A DNA stretch of 41,590 bases from Calothrix membranacea FACHB-236 (GTDB lineage: Bacteria; Cyanobacteriota; Cyanobacteriia; Cyanobacteriales; Nostocaceae). Position numbers and translations under genes: made by a program. Below the pieces are notes generated by a model. The model saw only the letters and a program-made list of their open reading frames with translations. It had not been told where the DNA came from and did not search any database. The DNA lies in NCBI RefSeq assembly GCF_014696315.1, contig NZ_JACJPX010000073.1, positions 1-41,590 on the forward strand, written 5' to 3'. Positions 8,475 through 16,047 of this stretch are shown piece by piece. The first letter of the stretch is position 1. Every line of letters begins with the position of its first letter.

Positions 8475-9599
8475 GAGCTGACCTGTTTCGGCAATTTGAC
8501 GGATTTGTCGTAATTATTCATATCCTCTGCCAACTTCTACAGCCTTTACTTGCTGGTAATAGGTACTGAAGAACTGAACTCTGCCGTTGGTTATTTTTCG
8601 GCTATAGCTCTTGCTGAGTAGTTAACGTCTGGTAAAAATTTACCTTTTGTTATGTTCAGACGAATGGCAGAAAAAAGTCTCGGTTTGGCTCTTGGTAGAT
8701 GCAGTTTCGTCCTCTTGAAATTTCCCAACTCCTAATTCAATCACTTGTCCCTGATAATATTTATGTATTATATATTGCTACAAAATTAGGAGCAACTCAG
8801 TAAAACTGCATAAGTTTTAGGGTGGGAACTAAAAGTTCTATTTTCTTGAACTTCAAGAACAACATTTCTATTTATACTATTTTTTTGCCTTAATGTCATC
8901 TCCCAAATTGACGGCTTTATAAGTTAAATTTAGTGATTTTTATATGATATTTACTTATGTGTTATGTAACTTAGCATTTTGCCACCTTTTTTCTAAATAC
9001 TGAGGGGTAATACCCCTCATTTAATATACAGCCAAGAATTTTATCTGCTTAAAATTACTAAGAATTTTTACTATTAACTATGTTGTTTAACAGCCAAGTA
9101 ACAAAGATTATAGACATGATTAAAAAAAGATAAAGAAGTCATAATTATTGAAAAACTTTTTTAGAATTGATCTGACTTATATCCTTATTGATATTGTCGT
9201 GAATACTTGCCATGTAAGCTTTACAAGCGTTTTGTATCTAAGTAATAGAAGTATGTTTCTTAGTGATATTGCATCAAGATAAACCATAGTTTTAAGAAGG
9301 CAATATACAATTTTTTTTGTAATGTGCTATGATATATAAACCTTATCTACCAGTGTTAAATAACTCTGGCAATTTTACTACCGAGTTATATATAAACCAA
9401 TAATAATGTATCAGAATTAGCCTATACTTCGCCATCAAAAATAGCATTATAGAGGAATATTATCTACAGCAGATGATAGCGATTGTTATAAATAGACTGG
9501 CTGTAGAATCAATATCTAACTGATGTAGTTAAGTATGGTTACATGAGGAAATGTAATTATTACTAGTAGTGATCATTACCGTTGATTACTATTAAGTAT
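8475..9599. other. AT-rich intergenic region with one hairpin
   Basis: No open frame of interest on either strand and no RNA gene that I can recognise. The only distinct structure is the TGAGGGGT/ACCCCTCA hairpin at 9001-9019. The remainder is low-GC sequence, probably including the upstream regulatory DNA of the small ORF and the hetP-like gene. Confidence 0.5.
9001..9019. terminator. Hairpin TGAGGGGT-AAT-ACCCCTCA
   Basis: Perfect 8-bp stem with a 3-nt loop, followed by TTTAAT on the plus strand. The arms match those of the palindrome at 24748-24773 and partly those at 994-1010, so it belongs to a small repeat family. A terminator role is only a guess, because no gene ends nearby. Confidence 0.45.
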
Positions 9600-10145
9600 T
9601 CATGAGTTTAGTTTTTCACAAGGATACCTCGGTCTAATACCAAAATACAGGTAGATGCGGCGAACCTGAGAAAGCCAAAGAGATATGATGAGGCTGGTAA
9701 GCATCTGGCTGATATGAGCGATGCAGTCATAGCAATCAATGCAATCAATTAAGCGATAGCCTTTGTTAATGAAGGCTTTTACAAATTTCGCGATTAAGCT
9801 TTTACTTGTGAGTGCTGAGTCTGTCTTCATCGGATACGCTAGCGCGTGGCTTAGTTTCTGGCGAGTGTCCGAGAGGATTGCTTGCTTTTTTGTGAGCGAA
9901 ACCTTCAGAATCAAGGTAGAAGCAACAGCTTCAACTTCTCGCTGAGTACTATTAGCGGTATCGGGTTGTTTAGTTCTAACTGAGTAAAAAGACCAGTTAT
10001 TAGTCTCCAGTCTCTTACCCCCAGTCTCTAATTTTTTGAGAACTAACCTGAAAAAATTGAGGCTAAACGCTTGTGGAGTGGGAGACAGCTGGTTACTTTC
10101 AAATTGCTGATCTCCCTGAACTCTAAATGATAAATAGGAGCTCAT
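9600..10145 (-). CDS. Doubtful ORF, 181 residues
   Basis: Open frame with ATG at 10143-10145. It shows no family signature, mixed composition, and a Cys/Ile segment (DCIDCYDCIAHI) that comes from a short imperfect DNA repeat of GCAATCAAT type. Part of the frame (about residues 90-110) runs through dispersed-repeat-like sequence. It may be spurious or a decayed gene. Confidence 0.22.
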   Translation of the reverse strand: MSSYLSFRVQGDQQFESNQLSPTPQAFSLNFFRLVLKKLETGGKRLETNNWSFYSVRTKQPDTANSTQREVEAVASTLILKVSLTKKQAILSDTRQKLSHALAYPMKTDSALTSKSLIAKFVKAFINKGYRLIDCIDCYDCIAHISQMLTSLIISLWLSQVRRIYLYFGIRPRYPCEKLNS

Positions 10146-10392
10146 GGCTAAATTTGGGCTTTTTAACGTAAAATTTATAACTTTAAATAGACAAGTACTT
10201 CCAGTACAAAAAAGACATGAATTTTTTCACTGTATGGATTGTGTCATTCCAACAGCCTCTGGAAAACGCAATTATTTGTGTTATGAATCACCAATTGCAG
10301 AGCTATCATTTTTCAGCGGCTTTTCCTTAGTGAAAGTTTCAAAAAATACCTTGTATAGTAATCCCTGTAAGAGTTGTGAAATTACTCATTAA
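10144..10392 (+). CDS. Doubtful ORF, 82 residues
   Basis: Frame beginning MAKFGLFNVK with AGGAG only three bases before the ATG, which is closer than usual. Five Cys are present, including a CKSC near the end, but no family is recognised. It starts divergently and overlaps the first bases of the neighbouring doubtful ORF. Probably chance. Confidence 0.2.
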   Translation: MAKFGLFNVKFITLNRQVLPVQKRHEFFHCMDCVIPTASGKRNYLCYESPIAELSFFSGFSLVKVSKNTLYSNPCKSCEITH

Positions 10393-11013
10393 AATTTGGA
10401 ACAGGGAATAGGACAGATTTACAAATGATTTATGGCTACTAGATATTTTTCAGTAAGTCTAAATCAATGGCTAATGTTCTCTTAAATTAGACTTTGGCTA
10501 TGATCACCAATATATAGTTTCTACTTTATCAAAATTTTACTTACTTTTTAATCAAAACCATTGATTTAACTACCCTTTTATTGTATATAAGACTACGTAG
10601 AAAGAATGTAAAAAATTTATTGTACTTTATATGTAGAGATTTTTTACAACAAGCAGTTTAATTCATGGTAGTTTTTGCTACAAAAAATATTTAATAATAG
10701 ATTTATTTTTAGGTAAAAAATGTTAACCGTGAACATAAATTTTTTGAGATTAGTATCCTGAATAACTTAGGTTGACAAGCTAGGATCTTGTTAAGGCAAG
10801 ATTCCTGAGTTCTAAAAAGGTTACATCCTTGTTAGTATTACTTACTCTTTTCTACTGCTTTAAGAAACACCCGGAAAATAAAACAACAGATAAAAATACT
10901 TACGAAATCAGCTACAAGTAAAGTAGATTTCAAAACGCAAATAATAAAACGTATATTTTTTTCTGTATGTATATTTGATTGCAAAATTTAAATTAGTTAA
11001 TCAAAAATAAATA
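10393..11013. other. AT-rich intergenic region, nothing recognised
   Basis: No supported gene, RNA or long repeat was seen. The sequence is strongly A/T-rich and lies beyond the 3' end of the GH116 gene, before the heptamer array. Confidence 0.5.
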
Positions 11014-11127
11014 ATGGGCATGGGGCATGGGGCATGGGACATTGGGCATTGGGGATGAGGAAGCAGGGAGAAATTACTCATTACTCATTACTCATTACCC
11101 ATTACCCATTACCCAATGCCCCATGCC
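11014..11127. repeat. Inverted heptamer array after the GH116 gene
   Basis: A G-rich arm (GGGGCAT three times, GGGCATT, GGGGATG; 11014-11060) is followed by a complementary arm (ATTACTC three times, ATTACCC three times, ATGCCCC; 11074-11127). It abuts the stop codon of the GH116 gene and has the same architecture as the arrays at 2811, 3477 and 21287. Confidence 0.8.
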
Positions 11128-13569
11128 CTAGTACACTAAGTAAATTGCCCAGATAGCCATTGCGCGTAGGTAGGTGCTGGCGCGGAAGGTACCAGATGCG
11201 GTGATGGCTTCGGGTGTGCGGAATTGTAGGCCGTTATCGTAAATTTGCTGGACTACGGCTTGTGTTAAGCGCAATGCTTCATCTTTCATTCCCATCTGTA
11301 CGAGGAAAGCTGCTAGTCCAAAGTTGATACCTGTCCAAACTTCTAGGGGGTGGGTGGCTTTGGGGTTTTCTGGGGAACCATCAGGTAAAACGCCGTTTGC
11401 AGCACCGAATTGACCATTCTGGAATTTGAGGAAGCAAGCATCATAGACAGTTTGAAGTGCAGATAAGGCGCGATCGCTCGCTACAATATCCGGTAACTGC
11501 AACAACCTGGCATAAAATTGCCCACATAGCTGATCCGCCATCACTACTTCCGAACCACTCTCGCTATCCAGGCGGTAATATTGCCCATTCCAGAGTTTTT
11601 CTTCGTAGATGGGACGAGATTGGTTTAACCAAGCTTCATAGATAGATTTTTGCGCTGCTAACTCCTCTGTGTTCTCCGCGCCTCTGCGGTTCGTTAATAA
11701 GATATCGCTAATGGCGATCGCAGCTTCTAACGCCGCTAACCATAAACCCCCGCAATATGCACTTACACCTTGCAGTCGCCAATCATCAAAAGTTTGATCT
11801 GGCGCACCGGAGTTCTCGGGAATTCCATCGCCATCTAAATCAAAAGTCTTCAGGTAGTCGAGAGTTTGCACAATTGCATTCCAACAATCTGCGAGAAACT
11901 GCACATCATCAGCGCCCGTGAGCAGAAAATCTCGGTATACTTGCAACACGAAATCGCTGCCTAAATCTTTCCATAAATTGCAGTCTTGGTAACAGGTGTA
12001 GTTAGTTTTCTCCCAGACATGTTCGTTAGGTGCGCCTAAATCGTGGGGTGTTGCATCTGCAATTTTGCGAGCTGCAGTTGTCGTGTCTGCGCCAATTGTA
12101 TAGTAATAGCCAATTACACGTTGGCGATCATCACTGTGGGGAATCGCCCTTGCAAAAGCCCGCATTACCGACTTTTCCAGTTCAGGGAATAATATTAATA
12201 GGGCGAAAGAACCATACAACCGCACATCTAAACTTTCATACCAGCGATAATCTAGGCACTCCAGCACCGCAAATTGACCGATAGGATCGCGTTCTGAAGC
12301 TGCACTCCAGAGAGTTCCGCCACTAGTGAGGTCATAAAGCTCATTAAATAGAGCCATTTTAAACCAAGCTGGTAAATCTTCCCGGTCAAGGATGGGTTGT
12401 TGCCAATCTTGAATCTGCGATCGCCAATTTTGGTATTCTCTTAAAGCAACAGATGCGATCGCCCAAGCATTTTGACCATCTCTACCAAAAAAATCTGTAT
12501 ATCTGCGGTAATAGTTAATTCCTGCAGCAAATTCTGTTACCGGAAAATCCCAAGTTAAGACAAAGGGAAGTTCTAGAGATTCTCCTGGTTGCAGAGTAAA
12601 ACGCAGTGCGATCGCCGCCCCTACCTGTGTATTATCTGCTGCTGGCGTATCATCAACATAATTAGACAAAGAACCATCTACTGCAAAGCTTTGCCACAAC
12701 TCATCACCTGTACCGCCTGGATTCCAGCGCGTATGATAAAACACTTCTACCTGGGGATGCTTCACAGTTGCAATACACCAGCTACCATCCCCTTCTTGCA
12801 CAGCTGCATTACCAGCAACCCGGGATAAAAAACAACCAAAGTGCTGCTCATTTTCCACTAATTGATTGTAATTACCTTGACTTTCTCCCAAACGTGGCTG
12901 ATATTCATAAACTGGGCTACCATCATCCCGAATTTTCACTTCCGGCGACTTCAAAGCATTAGTAAACCAGCCCACCATATTTTGCCAGGTGAGCATAATG
13001 CTGAGAGTAATAGGTGCATTCGTGGGATTATGGGCTTTCCAAAGGAATATCGCCACCGGGTAACTAGTTTCCTTGTAGTTATTTGCCCAAATGGGGGAAA
13101 ACTGCTCACAACTTAGCTGTGCTTGCAAGACATTTTCATAGACAAACCAACTACGGGGATACAGCGCATGATAATTCCCCGTATTAAAATTCTCCCCTGC
13201 TTCCCTGCTCCTCTGCTCCTCTGCTTCTTTCGCTGGATACCAGCGCCAAGCAGCTAAACTATTATCTTCTGGCGGCTTGGTGCATAAAGCATAAGCTTGG
13301 GAAGATGAGCCATCAGACTCAAACACACTAAATTGACAGGCGGGGATATTCTGAAAAGTATGCTCTCCCCCGTCAATATGCCATAAATTAAAGTCTCCCC
13401 GAGAAGAACGACCAATACAACCAGCACCAAAGCCACCTAAAGGCATACCATGCCAAGGGCCATCATCAATATTGCTAGCGTAGCGGACAGTGTAGGGCTT
13501 ATCCCAACCAAGACCAATGGGACGATTCCAAGTGAAAGAGGAAATTACGGAAGAGAGCAGGTTTGTCAT
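11128..13569 (-). CDS. GH116 family glucosidase (GBA2-like)
   Basis: An 813-residue protein of glycoside hydrolase family 116, which includes human bile-acid/non-lysosomal glucosylceramidase GBA2 and bacterial beta-glucosidases. The N-terminal beta-sandwich domain (about 30-345) contains GMPLGGFGAGCIGRSSRGDF and NLWHIDGGEHTFQN. The alpha/alpha catalytic domain follows. WYESLDVRLYGS places a conserved Glu at 445 as likely nucleophile, and PDQTFDDW places Asp591 as likely acid/base; the spacing is close to that of characterised members. No signal peptide is visible, so it is probably cytoplasmic. A short Glu-rich stretch near residues 115-122 (EAEEQRSREAG) and one near 625-632 (TNRRGAENTEE) look like insertions from dispersed repeats. 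The natural substrate is unknown. It is a single gene with a heptamer array at its 3' end. Confidence 0.9.
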   Translation of the reverse strand: MTNLLSSVISSFTWNRPIGLGWDKPYTVRYASNIDDGPWHGMPLGGFGAGCIGRSSRGDFNLWHIDGGEHTFQNIPACQFSVFESDGSSSQAYALCTKPPEDNSLAAWRWYPAKEAEEQRSREAGENFNTGNYHALYPRSWFVYENVLQAQLSCEQFSPIWANNYKETSYPVAIFLWKAHNPTNAPITLSIMLTWQNMVGWFTNALKSPEVKIRDDGSPVYEYQPRLGESQGNYNQLVENEQHFGCFLSRVAGNAAVQEGDGSWCIATVKHPQVEVFYHTRWNPGGTGDELWQSFAVDGSLSNYVDDTPAADNTQVGAAIALRFTLQPGESLELPFVLTWDFPVTEFAAGINYYRRYTDFFGRDGQNAWAIASVALREYQNWRSQIQDWQQPILDREDLPAWFKMALFNELYDLTSGGTLWSAASERDPIGQFAVLECLDYRWYESLDVRLYGSFALLILFPELEKSVMRAFARAIPHSDDRQRVIGYYYTIGADTTTAARKIADATPHDLGAPNEHVWEKTNYTCYQDCNLWKDLGSDFVLQVYRDFLLTGADDVQFLADCWNAIVQTLDYLKTFDLDGDGIPENSGAPDQTFDDWRLQGVSAYCGGLWLAALEAAIAISDILLTNRRGAENTEELAAQKSIYEAWLNQSRPIYEEKLWNGQYYRLDSESGSEVVMADQLCGQFYARLLQLPDIVASDRALSALQTVYDACFLKFQNGQFGAANGVLPDGSPENPKATHPLEVWTGINFGLAAFLVQMGMKDEALRLTQAVVQQIYDNGLQFRTPEAITASGTFRASTYLRAMAIWAIYLVY

Positions 13570-13670
13570 CGCCTGATTATACAGCGTGCGGTTACGCTAA
13601 TGAAGACTAGCGCGATGTGCAATTTTTCTCAAGTCGTTTGTCGGAGTCTAAGAAATAAATTATCCACCAG

Positions 13671-13733
13671 GTAGGGGTACGGCACCGATCACATCTCTGC
13701 TTTAGCGAAAGTCTGTGGAAGCCGTGCCCTTAC
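13671..13733 (+). repeat. Interrupted REP palindrome
   Basis: The outer parts match the REP family (GTAGGGGTACGGCACC at 13671-13686; GAAGCCGTGCCCTTAC at 13718-13733). The centre is replaced by about 31 bp (GATCACATC ... GTCTGTG). This looks like one dispersed repeat nested inside another. It lies in the 358-bp space between the GH116 gene and the next gene; nothing else in that space is recognisable except the partial REP at 13849. Confidence 0.6.
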
Positions 13734-13848
13734 AATTGGGATATTTTTTATTTAAAAGGCCTTAAATGCGATTGAAATTCTGATTGTATCTGTGGGCAAT
13801 CTAAAATTACAGCTATTTTCCGGGAAATAGACCAAATTTGCCTACAGC

Positions 13849-13865
13849 GCACAGCAATGCTGTGC
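13849..13865 (+). repeat. Partial REP hairpin
   Basis: GCACAGCAATGCTGTGC is a perfect hairpin identical to the core of the REP at 30462. The flanks are degenerate (CTACAGC before, CGTGACAGC after), so it is probably a decayed copy upstream of the hypothetical gene at 13928. Confidence 0.55.
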
Positions 13866-13927
13866 CGTGACAGCGTGGTTCAAAGAGGTGAAAACTGCTG
13901 TACGAAACATACCGGAGACTAATTTCT

Positions 13928-14401
13928 ATGTCCACAAGCCCAATTAGTGCCACACTCAAGCAATCAGATAGAGATGAGGTGTTGCAAGCAATTACCACCA
14001 TTAAAGACAAGCTACCATTTTTGATTGATTTAACCAACGAGGAGCGCAAAGCTTTACCCAAGATGGGAGATAAAAGCCGCGCCTTTGTCACTAAAGCATT
14101 AGAAGTAGCCACACAGAATCCAGATTTCTTACCGCGATCGTTTGACCTGGATGAAATGCGGAAAGACGTACAATTATTTGAAGCGTTGTATCCCCTATTG
14201 CTATCACTGTCACAATTACATGAATTGGTAGATGATACATCTCTAGCCGTGGGTAGCGAAGCCTATGCAGCCGCCTTACAAGTGTATAACTACGCCAAAG
14301 CCAGTGGACAAGGGGGTGGATTAGAGACAGTAGTTGACGAAATGGGGCAACGATTCGCCCGCAAATCTCGGAAACCCAAGCCTGAAACAGCAGCATTGTA
14401 G
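13928..14401 (+). CDS. Conserved hypothetical protein linked to a 21-bp repeat array
   Basis: A 157-residue, largely helical soluble protein. The frame is gene-like: MSTSPISATLKQSDRDEVL, then LPFLIDLTNEERKALPKMGD, KSRAFVTKALEVA, NPDFLPRSFDLDEM, LYPLLLSLSQL, GSEAYAAALQVYNYAK and a basic tail ending RKSRKPKPETAAL. No catalytic motif or membrane segment is seen. From memory, similar proteins occur in cyanobacteria and Bacteroidetes without an assigned function. The stop codon is followed within about 10 bp by the first 21-bp array, a close association worth testing in other genomes. Start ATG 13928 without a strong Shine-Dalgarno (GGAGACTAATTTCT upstream). Real gene, function unknown. Confidence 0.75.
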   Translation: MSTSPISATLKQSDRDEVLQAITTIKDKLPFLIDLTNEERKALPKMGDKSRAFVTKALEVATQNPDFLPRSFDLDEMRKDVQLFEALYPLLLSLSQLHELVDDTSLAVGSEAYAAALQVYNYAKASGQGGGLETVVDEMGQRFARKSRKPKPETAAL

Positions 14402-14406
14402 AAAAT

Positions 14407-14637
14407 AACTCGGAAGTTGTACTTCAGAACTCGGATGTTGGAGTAAATTACTCGGCGTTCCGAGTTCTGAACACGAAGCTTCGAGATTAGAACAGCAACT
14501 TCCGAGATCCAAAGACGAATGGTGGACAAAAAAAGGCGAATGTTTTCCCTTTGAACTCGAAATTTCATGCATTGAACAGCAACTTCCGAGATCCAAAGAC
14601 GAATGATGGAGAAAAAAAGGCGAATATTCCCCTTCAA
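14407..14637 (+). repeat. 21-bp-phased repeat array I
   Basis: About eleven degenerate units, most of 21 bp, beginning AACTCGG or AACACGA. The last two blocks form a higher-order repeat of exactly 84 bp (14470-14553 and 14554-14637; 84 = 4 x 21). Each block holds a unit with CCGAGATCCAAAG followed by ACGAATGRTGGA and a run of A. Unit type and orientation match array II at 19433. No spacer-repeat alternation is present, so it is not CRISPR. Confidence 0.8.
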
Positions 14638-14685
14638 ATCCTCACTTGATCAACAAGAAATATAAAACCCACACAAATATATTAC

Positions 14686-14713
14686 GTAGGGGCAAGGCAA
14701 TGCCTTGCCCTCC
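14686..14713 (+). repeat. REP palindrome with GTAG foot
   Basis: GTAGGGG followed by stem CAAGGC/GCCTTG around AAT and ending CCCTCC. It forms an inverted pair with the copy at 14835-14862, just upstream of the REP transposase gene. Confidence 0.85.
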
Positions 14714-14834
14714 AATAAATATGCATCTCCGCTAATAATTTATTTGTATTTTCCCATATAAAAATTAGTGTCATTTTAATATCAATAACATTGCAAAAAA
14801 TAATATTATTTATCGTTGAGATGCCAAATGGGTT

Positions 14835-14862
14835 GGAGGGCAAGGCATTGCCTTGCCCCTAC
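14835..14862 (-). repeat. REP palindrome, inverted copy
   Basis: Reads GTAGGGG on the minus strand, with the same CAAGGC stem as the copy at 14686. The two copies are about 120 bp apart in opposite orientation, the arrangement of REP doublets (BIME-like units). Confidence 0.85.
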
Positions 14863-14937
14863 ATTATTTATATGGGTAAAGGTTAGAATTAGACATTGAA
14901 ATAAACAATTATTGATAATAAATTCATAGATAAATTA

Positions 14938-15534
14938 ATGCCTTATGATCCACAAAAACATCATCGCCGTTCTATTCGCTTGAAAGGGTACAATTACACC
15001 CAACCTAGTGCATATTTCATCACCATTTGCACCAAAGCGCGGCAATGTTTATTTGGTAATGTGGTTAATGGCGAAATGCAATTAAATTATTTAGGATATA
15101 TTGCCTTTAACTACTGGCAAACAATACCCGAACATTTTCCCCACATTGAATTAGATGCCTTTGTAGTCATGCCTAACCATCTACACGGCATCTTAATCAT
15201 CACCGAAAACCCTGTAGGGGCAAGGCAATGCCTTGCCCTCAACCAACATCCCAACCACAAAACAGAAAAATCCTGTAAACCTGTACGTGGTTCTATATCT
15301 ACAGTAATTGGTAGTTATAAAAGCGTTGTTAGCAAAAGCATAAATATAATTTGGCAAACCCACGGGCAATCAATTTGGCAACGCAATTTTTACGAACACA
15401 TTGGTAGAGCAGAAAAATCGGTAGATAACATTCGAGAATACATTGCCAATAATCCCCAGCGTTGGGATGATGACCCAGAAAACCCGCGACATAATTCTGA
15501 TATTCAAGATTACCTTTTCGATATACCTTTTTAA
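14938..15534 (+). CDS. REP-associated tyrosine transposase (RAYT, IS200/Y1 superfamily)
   Basis: A 198-residue Y1 HUH nuclease. Seen: N-terminal RRSIRLKGYNYTQPSAYFIT; the metal-binding HUH motif in VVMPNHLHGILI (His81, His83); the catalytic Tyr127 in IGSYKSVVSKSIN; and the conserved C-terminal WQRNFYEHIGRAEKSVDNIR followed by EYIANNPQRW. RAYT enzymes cut single-stranded REP hairpins and recognise the tetranucleotide GTAG at the hairpin foot. Every REP in this window has that foot, and three full copies lie within about 650 bp of this gene. A REP copy also sits inside the gene in frame (residues 93-101, VGARQCLAL), between the HUH motif and the Tyr helix. Length is normal and no stop is introduced, so the enzyme may still be active. 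Confidence 0.92.
   Translation: MPYDPQKHHRRSIRLKGYNYTQPSAYFITICTKARQCLFGNVVNGEMQLNYLGYIAFNYWQTIPEHFPHIELDAFVVMPNHLHGILIITENPVGARQCLALNQHPNHKTEKSCKPVRGSISTVIGSYKSVVSKSINIIWQTHGQSIWQRNFYEHIGRAEKSVDNIREYIANNPQRWDDDPENPRHNSDIQDYLFDIPF
15214..15240 (+). repeat. REP palindrome inside the RAYT coding sequence
   Basis: A full 27-bp REP (GTAGGGG start, stem CAAGGC/GCCTTG, CCCTC end) read in frame as nine codons for VGARQCLAL. Its core is identical to the copy at 14686. 27 is a multiple of three, and the frame is kept. Confidence 0.9.
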
Positions 15535-15589
15535 TTAAAAATTCTGTGTGATGTCATCAATATCAATTCACTTTGAGATGCAAAAAATT

Positions 15590-15616
15590 GTAGGGGCACG
15601 GCATTGCCGTGCCCTC
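15590..15616 (+). repeat. REP palindrome between convergent genes
   Basis: GTAGGGG, stem CACGGC/GCCGTG around ATT, CCCTC end. It lies between the RAYT stop (15534) and the TCO1 gene stop (15643), which converge, so its hairpin could serve as a bidirectional terminator. Confidence 0.85.
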
Positions 15617-15642
15617 ATAATAAATATATATAACGCGCCAAA

Positions 15643-15978
15643 TTATGGCTTTTTCTGCGCCAAATTATACTTAACTTCGATTTCAAAATTACTTTCCGCC
15701 GAACCCTCAGTTAAAAACGGAATCCCTGTTTTCCCACCCAACTTGATCCCAAATTTAACAGTCACCTCTTCTGCATCAGGTATATTCTTAAAAGCCCCGA
15801 CAGCTAACTTGGCATAATTACGAATCTTGCTTTGAAACTCTTGAATTTTGACTGTAGGTAAAATATCACGGTATCCTGGTTGTTCATCTTCTGGAACCTC
15901 AGCAGCTTCCTTAGATTCCACATAGATTTCGTACTCTTGATCATCATCTTTGATAATCAGCCTTTGCACTTCTGACAT
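15643..15978 (-). CDS. Trypsin-co-occurring domain 1 (TCO1) protein
   Basis: A 111-residue single-domain protein whose C-terminal half matches the TCO1 (Trypco1) pattern: AKLAVGAFKNIPDAEEVTVK, then FGIKLGGKTGIPFL and a closing strand pair SNFEIEVKYNLA. The N-terminal half is acidic (LIIKDDDQEYEIYVES). TCO1 proteins recur beside trypsin-like proteases, caspases and STAND NTPases in bacterial conflict systems. They are thought to be signal-sensing or effector-linking modules, but their biochemistry is not established. Here the gene is divergent from the caspase-STAND-kinase gene, with 69 bp between start codons (15978 and 16048), so a shared control region is likely. Start ATG 15976-15978. Confidence 0.8.
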   Translation of the reverse strand: MSEVQRLIIKDDDQEYEIYVESKEAAEVPEDEQPGYRDILPTVKIQEFQSKIRNYAKLAVGAFKNIPDAEEVTVKFGIKLGGKTGIPFLTEGSAESNFEIEVKYNLAQKKP

Positions 15979-16047
15979 TTGGTAGCCTCAGTTAGTTTTT
16001 TGATTGTTATTCTAGTACTATTACGTAAAAATGAACGCCACAGAGAT

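Noticed and set aside
14407-14637. CRISPR array
   Set aside because: Repeats are directly abutting degenerate 21-bp units without unique spacers, and no cas gene is present. The same applies to 19433-19750.
14290-14637. 115-codon minus-strand ORF through array I
   Set aside because: It is open only because a 21-bp period equals seven codons without stops. The product is repeated text (RLWISEVAV) and overlaps the 3' end of a real gene.
15548-15817. 89-codon plus-strand ORF after the RAYT
   Set aside because: It runs through a REP and then antisense to the TCO1 gene; no gene-like sequence.
15979-16047. Hydrophobic N-terminal extension (VASVSFLIVILVLL) of the caspase fusion as a membrane anchor
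   Set aside because: It requires a TTG start directly abutting the start codon of the divergent TCO1 gene. Bacterial caspase domains normally begin at MARYALVIG, so the extension is more likely the control region.
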